Shown piece after piece: positions 8,061 through 16,523 of a stretch of DNA of 64,000 bases. A model generated the notes under the pieces. The model worked only from the letters and a program-made list of their open reading frames with translations. It was not told the origin of the DNA and made no database searches. The DNA lies in NCBI RefSeq assembly GCF_039538065.1, contig NZ_BAABBR010000001.1, positions 186,001 to 250,000 of the forward strand. The letters are read 5' to 3'. The translations under genes and the position numbers were made by a program. How positions within the stretch are numbered: the first letter of the stretch is position 1; every line of letters starts with the position of its first letter. Source of the DNA: Sphingomonas rosea. Lineage in GTDB: Bacteria; Pseudomonadota; Alphaproteobacteria; Sphingomonadales; Sphingomonadaceae.

Positions 8061-8657
8061 ATGGAAGTCATCCTGCTTGAGCGCGTCGAGAAGCTCGGCG
8101 CCATCGGTGACGTCGTCACCGTGAAGAACGGCTTTGCCCGTAACTACCTGCTCCCGAACAAGAAGGCGCTTCGTGCGAACGAAGCCAACCGGAAGCTGTT
8201 CGAAACCAACCGTGCGAAGATCGAGTCCGACAACGCCGAGCGCCGCACCGCGGCCGAAGCGTCGGCGACCGGCATCGACGGCAAGACGGTTCAGCTGATC
8301 CGCCAGGCCTCGAACACCGGCCAGCTCTATGGTTCGGTCAGCGCCCGCGACATCGTCGAAGCCCTCGAGGCTGATGGTGCCAAGGTTGCCAAGAGCCAGG
8401 TCGTCCTCGATCGTCCGATCAAGGCAATCGGCATGCACGAAGTGCGCGTCGCGCTTCACCCGGAAGTTTCGGTTTCCGTCAAGGTGAACGTCGCCCGTTC
8501 GCCCGAGGAAGCCGATCTCCAGGCCCAGGGCGTGGACGTCATGGCGCAGATGTTCGAGCGCGACACCGGTGGTTTCACCGAGGACTATGATCCGAACGCT
8601 GAACCCGGCGCCACCGCCGAAGTCAGCGCGGACGAGGGCTCGACCGAAGAGGCCTGA
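8061..8657 (+). CDS. rplI: 50S ribosomal protein L9
   Basis: 198 residues starting MEVILLERVEKLGAIGDVVTVKNGFA, with the N-terminal rRNA-binding domain (GFARNYLLPNKKALRA), a long connecting helix, a C-terminal domain ending around KVNVARSPEEADLQAQG, and an acidic alphaproteobacterial tail of about 45 residues ending STEEA. It is longer than the 149 residues of E. coli L9 because of that tail. An AAGGAG ribosome site precedes the ATG. It closes the S6-S18-L9 operon and is followed by a strong terminator. Confidence 0.98.
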   Translation: MEVILLERVEKLGAIGDVVTVKNGFARNYLLPNKKALRANEANRKLFETNRAKIESDNAERRTAAEASATGIDGKTVQLIRQASNTGQLYGSVSARDIVEALEADGAKVAKSQVVLDRPIKAIGMHEVRVALHPEVSVSVKVNVARSPEEADLQAQGVDVMAQMFERDTGGFTEDYDPNAEPGATAEVSADEGSTEEA

Positions 8658-8680
8658 GCCTCCGCTCTCGACCTTCACGA

Positions 8681-8710
8681 AGGGCCGTCCGCTTGCGGGC
8701 GGCCCTTTTT
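8681..8710 (+). terminator. Rho-independent terminator of rpsF-rpsR-rplI
   Basis: Stem GGGCCGTCCGC / GCGGGCGGCCC with a TT loop and one T-G pair, immediately followed by TTTTT, 24 bases after the rplI stop. Orientation matches the ribosomal operon. Confidence 0.9.
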
Positions 8711-8826
8711 CGTTGGGCGAGGCCGTCGGTCGAAAAGCGCTTCGACTGGTCGCAGGGTCGCGGAACGGTGCGCAACGGGGAAGCATTCTCGTCGCAGGGC
8801 CCGGGGGCTGTTCGAGGAGAAGCACG

Positions 8827-9264
8827 ATGACCGCCGATGGACACACGCCCGACCAATCTGAGAACAAACAGCATCTTTGGCGGACCGCCGCGCAGGACAA
8901 TGCGCAACAGCGCTCCCATGATCGCCAGGCCGGTTCCCCGGATGCGCGCCAGTCCTCGGCCGACGACATGGCCACCGGCCAGGCTTCCTATGGCAACAGC
9001 GGCGACACGGGCACCGTGGATCAACAGGCCGACAATGCCCCCGACAGCGCCAGCCAAGGCGGCGACCGCCTCTTCAGCGGCTCGAGCGATGACCTGGGAA
9101 GCAGCGGCCAGGCGCAATCCTCGGCCAACCTCGGCACCGACGGCGCGCAGGACTTCGCGGCCGATGGCCAAGGTGCGAGCACGGAAGATCCGACCGCCAC
9201 GACCGACGTCGAAAGCGAACGCAGCCAGCGCCGCGATAGCGACATCGAGGGCAGCAGCCTCTGA
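8827..9264 (+). CDS. Disordered Asp/Ser/Gln-rich hypothetical protein
   Basis: 145 residues with a good GAGGAG ribosome site before the ATG. The composition is strongly biased to D, S, A, Q, T and G with almost no hydrophobic clusters (for example SADDMATGQASYGNSGD), so the whole protein should be intrinsically disordered and acidic. I recognise no domain. Such small acidic disordered proteins often lie in stress regulons, but no clear stress promoter is visible: the GGAAC about 65 bases upstream has no CGTT at the right spacing. Confidence 0.6.
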   Translation: MTADGHTPDQSENKQHLWRTAAQDNAQQRSHDRQAGSPDARQSSADDMATGQASYGNSGDTGTVDQQADNAPDSASQGGDRLFSGSSDDLGSSGQAQSSANLGTDGAQDFAADGQGASTEDPTATTDVESERSQRRDSDIEGSSL

Positions 9265-9273
9265 GTAACAGGA

Positions 9274-9300
9274 AGGGGGTCGTCGCCTGACGATCCCCCT
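9274..9300. terminator. Bidirectional hairpin between convergent genes
   Basis: Arms AGGGGGTCGTC and GACGATCCCCCT pair with a single bulged T and a 4-base loop. It sits between the stop of the disordered-protein gene (plus) and the DUF6456 gene (minus), whose stop it touches. It lacks a long U tract on either side, so termination efficiency is uncertain. Confidence 0.5.
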
Positions 9301-9770
9301 CACTCGGGGATACGATAATGCGCTGCGACCCGGTCGAGCGCCATTTGAAGCACAAGCTTGCCTGCCCGTGCCGGCCAGCCCAGCGCCGTCTCCGCGTCGC
9401 GCATGCCTTCGCCGGCGCAGACAATGCGCCAGAGGATGTCCGACATTCCCGTACCGGCTTCCCGGAGTGCGCCGTCAAAGCGTTGACGCGCCGCAGCCTG
9501 CCGCTCCGAAGGGGTCAGATCGGCTGCGCCGTGCCGCGCCCCCTTAACACCGGAAGCATCCCATCTCATGGTTACGCTCGGTGCCAGATTGGATAATTCA
9601 TAATCCGATCGCAGCTGTTCCCCCGCATCATATTGCCGAACGCTCAAGTGCCCGTGGCGGAAGAGCCATCCCAACGGGGATTCCACCTCGTTGATCGTGA
9701 CCGATCGCCGCGCCTTGCGCCCCGGCGCTCCCGCTTCGACAATCGACTTTTCGCGGTACACCGGCTTCAT
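9300..9770 (-). CDS. DUF6456 domain protein
   Basis: 156 residues from an ATG preceded by GGGAGG. The conserved block is SPLGWLFRHGHLSVRQYDAGEQ, followed by a helical C-terminal half (ARQRFDGALREAGTGMSDIL, then LQMALDRVAAHY) that matches the DUF6456 family of alphaproteobacteria. These proteins often sit beside helix-turn-helix genes, as here, where an XRE regulator is transcribed divergently 97 bases away. Function is unknown; the fold suggests a DNA-binding or sigma-factor-like helical bundle. Confidence 0.7.
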   Translation of the reverse strand: MKPVYREKSIVEAGAPGRKARRSVTINEVESPLGWLFRHGHLSVRQYDAGEQLRSDYELSNLAPSVTMRWDASGVKGARHGAADLTPSERQAAARQRFDGALREAGTGMSDILWRIVCAGEGMRDAETALGWPARAGKLVLQMALDRVAAHYRIPE

Positions 9771-9867
9771 CTCACCCCTCCCGTTCCCGAGTCGAAATGA
9801 AGCTTGCCAGATCGTCCCTGTTGTAGGACAGTAGAAATCGCCGGATCGGTTACAGGGGTACTCAATC

Positions 9868-10434
9868 ATGATCACGCGTATTCGCGAGGTTCGCAAGGCG
9901 AAGCGAATGACCCTGGAGGACGTCGCGCGGGCCTGCACCCCGCCGACCACCCCGCAGACGATCGGCCGCCTCGAGACCGGAATGCGCACGGTCTCGGTCG
10001 GCTGGCTGAACCGGATTGCCGACGCGCTCGGAGTCACGGCATCCGACCTCGTCGAGCATCAGGCCAGCGAAAAGCTCGAGGTGCTCGCGCTCATCGGCAG
10101 CGAAGGCGCAACCGCGCCCAAGAAGTCGCAGATCGTCATCCCGCCCCACCCCGCTGCCGGGCAGGTCGCCTTGCTGGTGACAAGCGGCGTCGCCGATTAT
10201 CGCGCGGGTGACGAAATCTGGTGCGACCGCCTCGCCCCCGAGGACTTCGGCCGCGCGCTCAATCGCGACGTCCTCGTGCCCCGTCCGGCCGGGCGTTTCG
10301 TCTTCGGCCGACTGCTTGCCCGCGAGGAAGGCAAGCTGCACCTCCTCCCGCTCGGCAGCGGCACGCGTCAGGTCGTCGTCAATGACCCACCCTACCTCGC
10401 CATCCCGACGCGGCTCGTGCGCTCACTCAACTGA
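9868..10434 (+). CDS. XRE-family HTH regulator with S24-like C-terminal domain
   Basis: 188 residues. The N-terminal 65 residues are an XRE/Cro-type helix-turn-helix (ITRIREVRKAKRMTLEDVAR, then TIGRLETG). Residues about 95-188 form a beta-rich region (HPAAGQVALLVTSGVADYRAGDEIWCDR) like the S24/LexA-fold half of Cro/CI-type repressors, but I see no clear Ser-Lys catalytic pair, so it is probably a non-cleaving sensor or dimerisation domain. It is divergent from the DUF6456 gene, with a shared 97-bp promoter region, and may autoregulate. Confidence 0.7.
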   Translation: MITRIREVRKAKRMTLEDVARACTPPTTPQTIGRLETGMRTVSVGWLNRIADALGVTASDLVEHQASEKLEVLALIGSEGATAPKKSQIVIPPHPAAGQVALLVTSGVADYRAGDEIWCDRLAPEDFGRALNRDVLVPRPAGRFVFGRLLAREEGKLHLLPLGSGTRQVVVNDPPYLAIPTRLVRSLN

Positions 10435-10469
10435 CGGGGCCAGGCACCGCGAAGCCGGAGCCTTGAGGA

Positions 10470-10545
10470 TGGTGGGCGCTGACGGGTTCGAACCGCCGAC
10501 CTACTCGGTGTAAACGAGCCGCTCTACCAGCTGAGCTAAGCGCCC
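10470..10545 (-). tRNA. tRNA-Val (anticodon UAC)
   Basis: Reading the minus strand, the acceptor stem GGGCGCT pairs with AGCGCCC. The D-loop AGCTCAGCTGGTAGAGC, anticodon arm GCTCG-TTTACAC-CGAGT (loop centre UAC) and T-arm GGCGG-TTCGAAC-CCGTC all fold normally. The CCA end is encoded. One G-T pair closes the anticodon stem. Confidence 0.97.
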
Positions 10546-10588
10546 CCGGGCCCCCGTGCCCCGCCCTGCCCCGGCTTGCAAGAAGCAA

Positions 10589-11512
10589 TCAGACGACGGC
10601 CAGGCCGACGTCGCCGAAATAGTGCCGCAGCGCGGCGCTGGTCGACGGCGCCATCTCGATGAAGACCCGGCGCCCGTCGTGCGGATCGTCGCGCCGCACC
10701 AGCAGCCCCCGGTCGGTCATCAGCTTGATCCAGCGGAGCGCCGTCGTCGCGGGCACCGCCGCAGCGATGCACAGGCTCGAAACCGGCACCCGGTGCTGCA
10801 CGATCTCGGCCTGGAGGAGGTCGAGGAGCATGTCCCAGGCGGGATCGGCGAAGAGGTCGGCCGGAAGGTAGTTGGCACGCTGCCGCCGCGCCCTGATCAT
10901 GGTCCGGAGCGCTTCCGCCGATATCGCCGGCATGTCGCCCTGCTGGGGCTGCATCGTGGCCGGAGATAGCGGCGGCTGGCTGGACAAGTTTCCGAGGCGG
11001 GCCAGGGCCGATGCAATCCGCGATACCTCGTCGCTCAATTGCCGAAGCCGCTCCGAGCTCGCCTCATTGGCACCTTCGTGCGCGAGCCCCATCGAGCGGG
11101 CGCTGCAGACCGAAAAGGTCAGGGCGCTGAGCCGCTCGGGCTCGCTCGCATCGACCAGAAGCTCGACCGGGGAGGACCCGAGCCACAGCAGGACTTCGTC
11201 GAGATGGTCGATCGGGACCGACACCACGACCCCGCTCGACAGACGGGCGGCATCGGCGGCGATCCGCTGCAGCAGGCGCCGCCCCCCGGCGGTCGGAGCG
11301 TCGGTGAATTCGAGCCAGACCGTCGACAAGGCACCGGCCCGACCGAGATCCTCGGCCGCCTCGCCCATCGAGAGGATGGCGGCGGAATCATAGTCACTGA
11401 TGTCGAGGGTCTTGCGCGCGCGCTCGCGGGCGAGGGCCGTATCGCCGATGATCAGGACGGGCGGAGTCGACGGGCTCTGCGAATAAAGCGGTTGAGCATA
11501 GGCTCGGGACAT
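10589..11512 (-). CDS. Winged-helix (MarR-like) regulator with degenerate receiver-like N-terminus
   Basis: 307 residues. Residues about 18-130 look like an alpha/beta sandwich related to receiver domains (PPVLIIGDTALARERARKTL, then LSTVWLEFTDAP and GVVVSVPIDHLDEVL), but the acidic phosphoacceptor pocket is not evident. The C-terminal 90 residues form a winged helix (WDMLLDLLQAEIVQHRVPVS, then TALRWIKLMTDRGLLVRRDD) with the wing 'DDPHDGRRVFIEM', as in MarR-type DNA-binding proteins. It stands alone between tRNA-Val and a small hypothetical gene. No target is visible. Confidence 0.6.
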   Translation of the reverse strand: MSRAYAQPLYSQSPSTPPVLIIGDTALARERARKTLDISDYDSAAILSMGEAAEDLGRAGALSTVWLEFTDAPTAGGRRLLQRIAADAARLSSGVVVSVPIDHLDEVLLWLGSSPVELLVDASEPERLSALTFSVCSARSMGLAHEGANEASSERLRQLSDEVSRIASALARLGNLSSQPPLSPATMQPQQGDMPAISAEALRTMIRARRQRANYLPADLFADPAWDMLLDLLQAEIVQHRVPVSSLCIAAAVPATTALRWIKLMTDRGLLVRRDDPHDGRRVFIEMAPSTSAALRHYFGDVGLAVV

Positions 11513-11648
11513 GAACTACCCCTGGGAACAATATCAACCGAGCGTCCCCTGCTTACACCGCCGCGCCTCCCACTGTCGCGCGGAAAATTCGTCCACCGTC
11601 GAGCAAGTCAAAGGCTTCCGCTAAGGCTATGGACAGTATCCCCGCTGC

Positions 11649-11924
11649 ATGAGCGCAAGCAGCCAGATGAGAAACGGTGACATGGGACGTGAAGGACGGG
11701 CCGAGGTGCTCGCGACGTTGCAGCATGCCTTGGGCCAGACCCTGCAGCTTGCGCGCGAGATGGCCGGCGACCCGCTGGTCGGCAACGAGGCGCGCGCCTT
11801 TCTGGGCCGGCTCGATGCGATCAAGGCCGAGGTCGACCTGCTGTGCGTGACGCCGCGCCAGCGCCCGCCGCAGCACCTGCCCGACAATGACGAGTGCGAC
11901 CTTAGCCGCCGCCTCTGGAACTAG
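11649..11924 (+). CDS. Small helical hypothetical protein
   Basis: 91 residues. The body (ATLQHALGQTLQLAREMAGD, then ARAFLGRLDAIKAEVDLLC) is predicted all-helical. The stop overlaps that of the convergent cysQ by 4 bp. There is no strong ribosome site before the first ATG; the internal ATG codons at residues 7 and 12 are alternatives. No recognised family; confidence comes mainly from typical codon use and its fit between neighbours. Confidence 0.5.
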   Translation: MSASSQMRNGDMGREGRAEVLATLQHALGQTLQLAREMAGDPLVGNEARAFLGRLDAIKAEVDLLCVTPRQRPPQHLPDNDECDLSRRLWN

Positions 11925-12712
11925 GCGGCGAGCCAGGGTCCGACCGGCGGCGCCTGCCAGCCCGTCGTCGCGGTGAAGCCTGAATTGAGGAAGCCCGGCT
12001 TTCCGTAGGTCAGCGCATGGCCGTCCGGTCCGTCGACGCGGCCGCCGGCGGCGAGGAGCACGGCGTGGCCCGCGGCGGTGTCCCACTCGCTGGTCGGCGA
12101 CAGCCGAGGGTAGAAGTCGGCCTCGCCCGTCGCGAGAAGGCAGAACTTCAGCGACGAGCCGATCGACAGCCGCTCGGCCGCCGGCGCGGCGTGGGCGAGA
12201 TAGTCCTCGGTCTGCCGGTTGAAGTGGGACTTGGACGCGGCGACGATCAGCGGATCGCGCGGGGGGATGACCGCGAGCGGTGTGCGGCGGCCGCCATGTT
12301 CCTCGAAGGCGCCCTCGCCGACGATGCCGGCGAACAGGCGCTCCTGTTCGGGGGCGAGGACGACGCCGAGGAGCGGTCCGTCGCGGGTGACCAGGCCGAC
12401 GTTGACGGTATAGTCATCGCCGCCGCGGATGAACTCCTTGGTGCCGTCGAGGGGGTCGACGTGGAACCAAACTTCTCGAAGGTCACGCACATGGCCGCTG
12501 GCGGCCTGTTCTTCGGCGACCACGGGAATGTCGGGGGCCGCGGCCCTCAAGGCCTTGAGAATCAAGGCTTCCGCGGCCTCGTCGGCTTCGGTCACCGGCG
12601 ACAGATCGGACTTCAGCCGGTGACCGCAGCCGCGCCGGCGAATGTCGCGGATGAGCGCGCCGGCCCGCCAGGAAGCGTCGATGACGGCTTCCAGGAGGGC
12701 CGTGCGGTCCAT
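11921..12712 (-). CDS. cysQ: 3'(2'),5'-bisphosphate nucleotidase
   Basis: 263 residues of the inositol monophosphatase superfamily. CysQ removes the 3'-phosphate from PAP, a by-product of sulfate assimilation, and may act on PAPS. Metal-binding signatures are visible: Glu67-Glu68 in VAEEQ, the DPLDGTKEF motif at residues 86-94 and WDTAAGHAVL near residue 215. KEF after DGT is characteristic of CysQ rather than SuhB. The ATG lies 1 base after the stop of the SDR gene, so it is the last gene of the minus-strand operon that includes mcc genes. Confidence 0.9.
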   Translation of the reverse strand: MDRTALLEAVIDASWRAGALIRDIRRRGCGHRLKSDLSPVTEADEAAEALILKALRAAAPDIPVVAEEQAASGHVRDLREVWFHVDPLDGTKEFIRGGDDYTVNVGLVTRDGPLLGVVLAPEQERLFAGIVGEGAFEEHGGRRTPLAVIPPRDPLIVAASKSHFNRQTEDYLAHAAPAAERLSIGSSLKFCLLATGEADFYPRLSPTSEWDTAAGHAVLLAAGGRVDGPDGHALTYGKPGFLNSGFTATTGWQAPPVGPWLAA

Positions 12713-12713
12713 C

Positions 12714-13493
12714 TTACTTGGGCGCCATGCGGATGCCGCCGTCGAGGCGGACGTGCTCGGCGTTCATGTAGCCGCTCTCGATCATGAAGACCGCGAGGTT
12801 GGCATATTCGTGCGGCTGGCCGAGGCGCTTGGGGAACGGCACCTGCGCGCCCAGCGCGTCCTGCACCTGCGGCGGCATCATCGCGACCATCGGGGTCTTG
12901 AAAACGCCCGGAAGGATGGTGTTGACGCGGACGCCCTCGTTCATGAGGTCACGCGCGATCGGCAGGGTCATGGCCAGCACGCCGCCCTTGGACGCCGAAT
13001 AGGCCGCCTGCCCGATCTGCCCGTCTTCGGCCGCGACCGAGGCGGTGTTGATGATCACGCCCTTCTCGCCGTCGGTCAGCGGCTCGGCGTCGACCATGCC
13101 CGCCGCGCTGTGCGCGATGCAGCGGAAGGTGCCGACGAGGTTGATCCCGATCACCAGTTCGAACTGGTGCAGCGGATACTTCTTGACCGCCTTGGTTTCG
13201 CGGTCGCGGCCGACCGTCTTCACCGCATTGGCGACGCCGGCGCAGTTGACGAGGATCCGCTCCTGCCCGTGGGCGGCGCGGGCCTTTTCGAAGCCGGCGA
13301 CGACGGTGTCGTCGCTGGTGACGTCAACCTGGCAGAAGATGCCGCCGATCTCGGCCGCGACCTTCTCGCCCTGTTCCTCGTTACGGTCGAAGATGGCGAC
13401 CTTGGCGCCCTTGGCCGCCAGCGCCCGCGCGGTCGCCTCGCCGAGCCCCGAGGCACCCCCGGTCACTACTGCCGCAACGCCATTGATATCCAT
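12714..13493 (-). CDS. SDR 3-hydroxyacyl-CoA dehydrogenase (type 2-like)
   Basis: 259 residues, classical short-chain dehydrogenase. The NAD-binding TGGASGLG is at residues 11-18, NCAG at 83-86, and the catalytic Ser152, Tyr165 and Lys169 fall in NTASVAAEDGQIGQAAYSASKG. The sequence matches the HSD17B10-like clade that oxidises short-chain 3-hydroxyacyl-CoA, for example 2-methyl-3-hydroxybutyryl-CoA in isoleucine breakdown. Its position beside the carboxylase, isovaleryl-CoA dehydrogenase and thiolase genes supports a role in branched-chain amino acid or fatty acid catabolism. Confidence 0.85.
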   Translation of the reverse strand: MDINGVAAVVTGGASGLGEATARALAAKGAKVAIFDRNEEQGEKVAAEIGGIFCQVDVTSDDTVVAGFEKARAAHGQERILVNCAGVANAVKTVGRDRETKAVKKYPLHQFELVIGINLVGTFRCIAHSAAGMVDAEPLTDGEKGVIINTASVAAEDGQIGQAAYSASKGGVLAMTLPIARDLMNEGVRVNTILPGVFKTPMVAMMPPQVQDALGAQVPFPKRLGQPHEYANLAVFMIESGYMNAEHVRLDGGIRMAPK

Positions 13494-13567
13494 CGTCGAT
13501 CTCCTGTTCGTGCCGGTTCGCGCCGGTCTGATCCTGCAATAACGTACCGCCGGGTGAAGGAAGGCGG

Positions 13568-13588
13568 ACCCCGGATCAAGTCCGGGGT
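13568..13588. repeat. REP-like palindrome ACCCCGGA-TCAAG-TCCGGGGT
   Basis: A perfect 8-bp inverted repeat with a TCAAG spacer lies between the carboxylase stop and the SDR start. This sequence family recurs in intergenic regions of sphingomonads and other alphaproteobacteria. Here it could form an mRNA hairpin between two cotranscribed genes. Only one copy was noticed in the window. Confidence 0.6.
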
Positions 13589-13593
13589 GACCC

Positions 13594-15456
13594 CTATCCG
13601 GCGGCGGCTTCGACCTTTGCCAGCAACGTGTCGACCTGCACCTGCTGGCCGGCGCTGGCGTTCAATTCGGCCACCGTCCCGTCGAACGGGGCGAGCATCG
13701 CATGCTCCATCTTCATCGCCTCGAGCGTGAGCAGGCGCTGCCCCTTGGTCACCGGATCGCCCGCCGCGACGTCGACACTGGTCACCTTGCCCGGCATCGG
13801 CGCGACGATGCTGCCGTCGCCCGCCAGCGCCCCGCCCTTGCCGCGCGCGGCGAAGGCGAACTCATAGGCCTGGCCTTCGAAGAAGGTGACGACGCGGTCC
13901 GCGTCGCGGAAGCCCGAGGCCTCGGCATAGGGCTCGTCGTCGGCGAGGACGACGCGGCGCCGCTCCCCGCCATGGCTGAGCACCACCGAGGGCTGCGCCG
14001 GGGCATTGAGGCGGAAGCCCGAGAGGATGGCCGGCTCCTCGTCAGCGAGCGCGATCACCGCCGCAGCACGCCACAGCAGATCGTCGGCGGCAGGGCTCGG
14101 CACGAGGTCGTCGAGCTTGCGCTCGATAAAGCCGGTATCGAGGTCGGCCGCGCCAAAATCCTCGTCGAGGAGGCAGTTGAAGAGGAAGCCGGCATTGGTC
14201 CGCACCGGCCAGACCTCGACCTCGTCGAGCATCGACGCGAGCAGGCCGATCGCCTCGTCGCGGTCGTCGCCATGGACGACCAGCTTGGCGATCATCGGAT
14301 CGTAGAAGGGCGAGATCGTATCGCCTTCCTCGACCCCGGTCTCGATGCGGCCGTCTTCGCCGAGGTCAAAATGGTCGAGCACGCCGGTGCTGGGCAGGAA
14401 ACCCGTCGCCGGGTCCTCGGCGTAGAGCCGCGCCTCGATGGCGTGACCGGTGATGCTGAGCTCGTCCTGGCGCCTGGGCAGCGGTTCGCCGCTCGCGACC
14501 CGCAACTGCCATTCGACCAAATCCTGCCCGGTGATCTCCTCGGTCACCGGATGCTCGACCTGGAGGCGGGTGTTCATTTCCATGAACCAGATGCGGTCGG
14601 CGCGAAGTCCCTCGCTCGCGTCGGCGATGAACTCGATCGTGCCCGCGCCCTCGTAGGACACTGCCTGCGCCGCGCGAACGGCGGCCGCGCAGACGGCGTC
14701 GCGCGTGCCGGCGTCCATGCCCGGTGCCGGGGCTTCCTCGATCACTTTCTGGTGGCGCCGCTGGAGCGAGCAGTCGCGCTCGAACAGGTGGACGGCGTTG
14801 CCGTGGGCATCGCCGAACACCTGCACCTCGATGTGCCGCGGCGAGAGGATGTATTTCTCGAGGAGGACAACGTCGTTGCCGAAGCTCGAGGCAGCTTCAC
14901 GCCGGCAGCTGGCGAGCGCGTCGGAAAAGTCCTCCGCGCGGTCGACCTTGCGCATGCCCTTGCCGCCGCCGCCCGCGACCGCCTTGATCAGGACCGGATA
15001 GCCGATGGCGTCGGCCTCCGCCTTGAGCCGCTCGACCGACTGGTCGTCCCCCATGTAGCCGGGAGTCACGGGGACGCCGGCGTCGGCCATCAGCTTCTTG
15101 GCTGCGTCCTTGAGACCCATGGCGCGGATGCTTGCGGGCTTGGGCCCGACCCAGACGAGGCCGGCATCGAGGACCGCCTGCGCGAAGTCGGCGTTTTCGC
15201 TGAGGAAGCCGTAGCCCGGGTGAATCGCCTCGGCGCCGGCCTCGCGCGCAGCGGCGATGATCCGCTCGCCGACCAGATAGCTTTCGCGCGCCGGCGAAGG
15301 GCCGATGTGGACCGCCTCGTCGGCCATGCGGACGTGCAGCGCGTCGGCATCGGCGTCCGAGTGGACGGCCACCGTGCGGATGCCAAGCTTCTGCGCGGTG
15401 CGAATGACGCGGCAGGCAATCTCGCCGCGATTGGCGATGAGGAGCGAAGTGATCAT
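13594..15456 (-). CDS. Methylcrotonyl-CoA carboxylase-type biotin-containing alpha subunit
   Basis: 620 residues from MITSLLIANRGEIACRVIR. Order of parts: biotin carboxylase N-domain, ATP-grasp with KAVAGGGGKGMR near residue 160, EMNTRLQVEHPVTE near 285, C-domain, linker, and C-terminal BCCP with the biotinylation motif EAMKMEH (Lys near 581). It carboxylates the cofactor that the partner carboxyltransferase uses. Neighbouring isovaleryl-CoA dehydrogenase and the acyl-CoA carboxylase beta gene point to 3-methylcrotonyl-CoA (leucine pathway, liuD/mccA) rather than acetyl- or propionyl-CoA. I choose the second ATG, 8 bases from AGGA; an ATG two codons upstream is possible. Confidence 0.9.
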   Translation of the reverse strand: MITSLLIANRGEIACRVIRTAQKLGIRTVAVHSDADADALHVRMADEAVHIGPSPARESYLVGERIIAAAREAGAEAIHPGYGFLSENADFAQAVLDAGLVWVGPKPASIRAMGLKDAAKKLMADAGVPVTPGYMGDDQSVERLKAEADAIGYPVLIKAVAGGGGKGMRKVDRAEDFSDALASCRREAASSFGNDVVLLEKYILSPRHIEVQVFGDAHGNAVHLFERDCSLQRRHQKVIEEAPAPGMDAGTRDAVCAAAVRAAQAVSYEGAGTIEFIADASEGLRADRIWFMEMNTRLQVEHPVTEEITGQDLVEWQLRVASGEPLPRRQDELSITGHAIEARLYAEDPATGFLPSTGVLDHFDLGEDGRIETGVEEGDTISPFYDPMIAKLVVHGDDRDEAIGLLASMLDEVEVWPVRTNAGFLFNCLLDEDFGAADLDTGFIERKLDDLVPSPAADDLLWRAAAVIALADEEPAILSGFRLNAPAQPSVVLSHGGERRRVVLADDEPYAEASGFRDADRVVTFFEGQAYEFAFAARGKGGALAGDGSIVAPMPGKVTSVDVAAGDPVTKGQRLLTLEAMKMEHAMLAPFDGTVAELNASAGQQVQVDTLLAKVEAAAG

Positions 15457-15496
15457 GGGCATGTTCCTAGCCAAGGCGGGGGCCGGGTAACAGGGC

Positions 15497-16495
15497 CTAC
15501 TCGGCCGCCTCGAGCGCCCGCATCGGTTCCTCGGCCCGCATCGGCACGAGGCCCAGTTTGGCGAACAGCGCGGCGTCCTTGCTGTCGCCGGCATTGGCGG
15601 TGGTGAGCAACTTGTCGCCGGTGAAGATGCTGTTGGCGCCGGCGAGGAAGCACAGCGCCTGGGTCGCCTCGGACATGCTCTCGCGCCCGGCCGACAGGCG
15701 GACCATCGAGCGCGGCATGGCGATGCGCGCGACCGCGACCGTGCGGACGAACTCGATGTCGTCGATCAGGCGCTCGCCCGCATACATGTCGCCGAGCACG
15801 GTGCCCTTGACCGGCACGAGCGCGTTGATCGGAACGCTTTCGGGGTGGCGCGGCAGGGTCGCCAGCGCGTGGAGGAACCCGACGCGGTCCTCGCGCCGCT
15901 CACCCATGCCGACGATTCCGCCGCAGCAGACGCTGATGCCTGCCTCGCGCACTTCGTCGAGGGTATCGAGCCGCTCCTGGAAGGTCCGGGTCGAGATGAT
16001 CTCGCCATAATGTTCGGGCGAGGTGTCGATGTTGTGATTGTAATAGTCGAGGCCCGCGTCCTTGAGCGCGCGCGCCTGCGTGGCCGTGAGCATGCCAAGC
16101 GTCATGCAGGTCTCGAGCCCCATCGCCTTGACGCCCGCGACCATGCGGCAGACCGCGGCCATGTCGCGATCCTTGGGCTCACGCCACGCCGCGCCCATGC
16201 AGAAGCGCTGCGACCCCGCCGCCTTGGCCTCGGCGGCGGCGGCGAGGACGGCATCAACGTCCATCAGTTTCTCGGCCTTGAGGCCGCTCTTGGCCGAGGC
16301 CGACTGCGAGCAATAGCCGCAATCCTCCGGACAGCCGCCGGTCTTGATCGACAGGAGGGTGCAGAGCTGCACCTCGCCGGCGGCATGGTGCGCGCGGTGG
16401 GTTTGCGCGGCGCGAAACAGGAGTTCGGTAAAGGGCAGGTCGAACAGCGCGGCGATCTGCGCGCGGGTCCAGTCCTGACGAACGGGGTCAAGCAC
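15497..16495 (-). CDS. bioB: Biotin synthase
   Basis: 332 residues from a GTG. It is a radical-SAM enzyme that inserts sulfur into dethiobiotin. The CxxxCxxC cluster motif is at Cys55, Cys59 and Cys62 ([12 protein letters not shown]). The [12 protein letters not shown] block and the R in [19 protein letters not shown], which binds the [2Fe-2S] cluster, are present. Longer upstream frames overlap nothing useful and lack similarity. It lies between the M50-like gene (28 bp) and the biotin-dependent carboxylase (40 bp), separate from any other bio gene, so biotin supply seems linked to leucine catabolism here. Confidence 0.95.
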   Translation of the reverse strand: MLDPVRQDWTRAQIAALFDLPFTELLFRAAQTHRAHHAAGEVQLCTLLSIKTGGCPEDCGYCSQSASAKSGLKAEKLMDVDAVLAAAAEAKAAGSQRFCMGAAWREPKDRDMAAVCRMVAGVKAMGLETCMTLGMLTATQARALKDAGLDYYNHNIDTSPEHYGEIISTRTFQERLDTLDEVREAGISVCCGGIVGMGERREDRVGFLHALATLPRHPESVPINALVPVKGTVLGDMYAGERLIDDIEFVRTVAVARIAMPRSMVRLSAGRESMSEATQALCFLAGANSIFTGDKLLTTANAGDSKDAALFAKLGLVPMRAEEPMRALEAAE

Positions 16496-16523
16496 GGTGT
16501 GATGGTCTCCGGGGTAATGAGTG

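Noticed and set aside
8764..8790. GGAAC upstream of the disordered protein as an EcfG promoter
   Set aside because: No CGTT at 16-17 bases; the nearest partial -10 is 23 bases away.
7203..8975. 590-codon minus-strand frame over rpsF-rpsR-rplI
   Set aside because: Fully antisense to three certain ribosomal protein genes.
8623..9303. 226-codon minus-strand frame opposite the disordered protein gene
   Set aside because: Composition looks membrane-like only because it is complementary to an Asp/Ser-rich gene; no ribosome site and overlaps the rplI end and its terminator.
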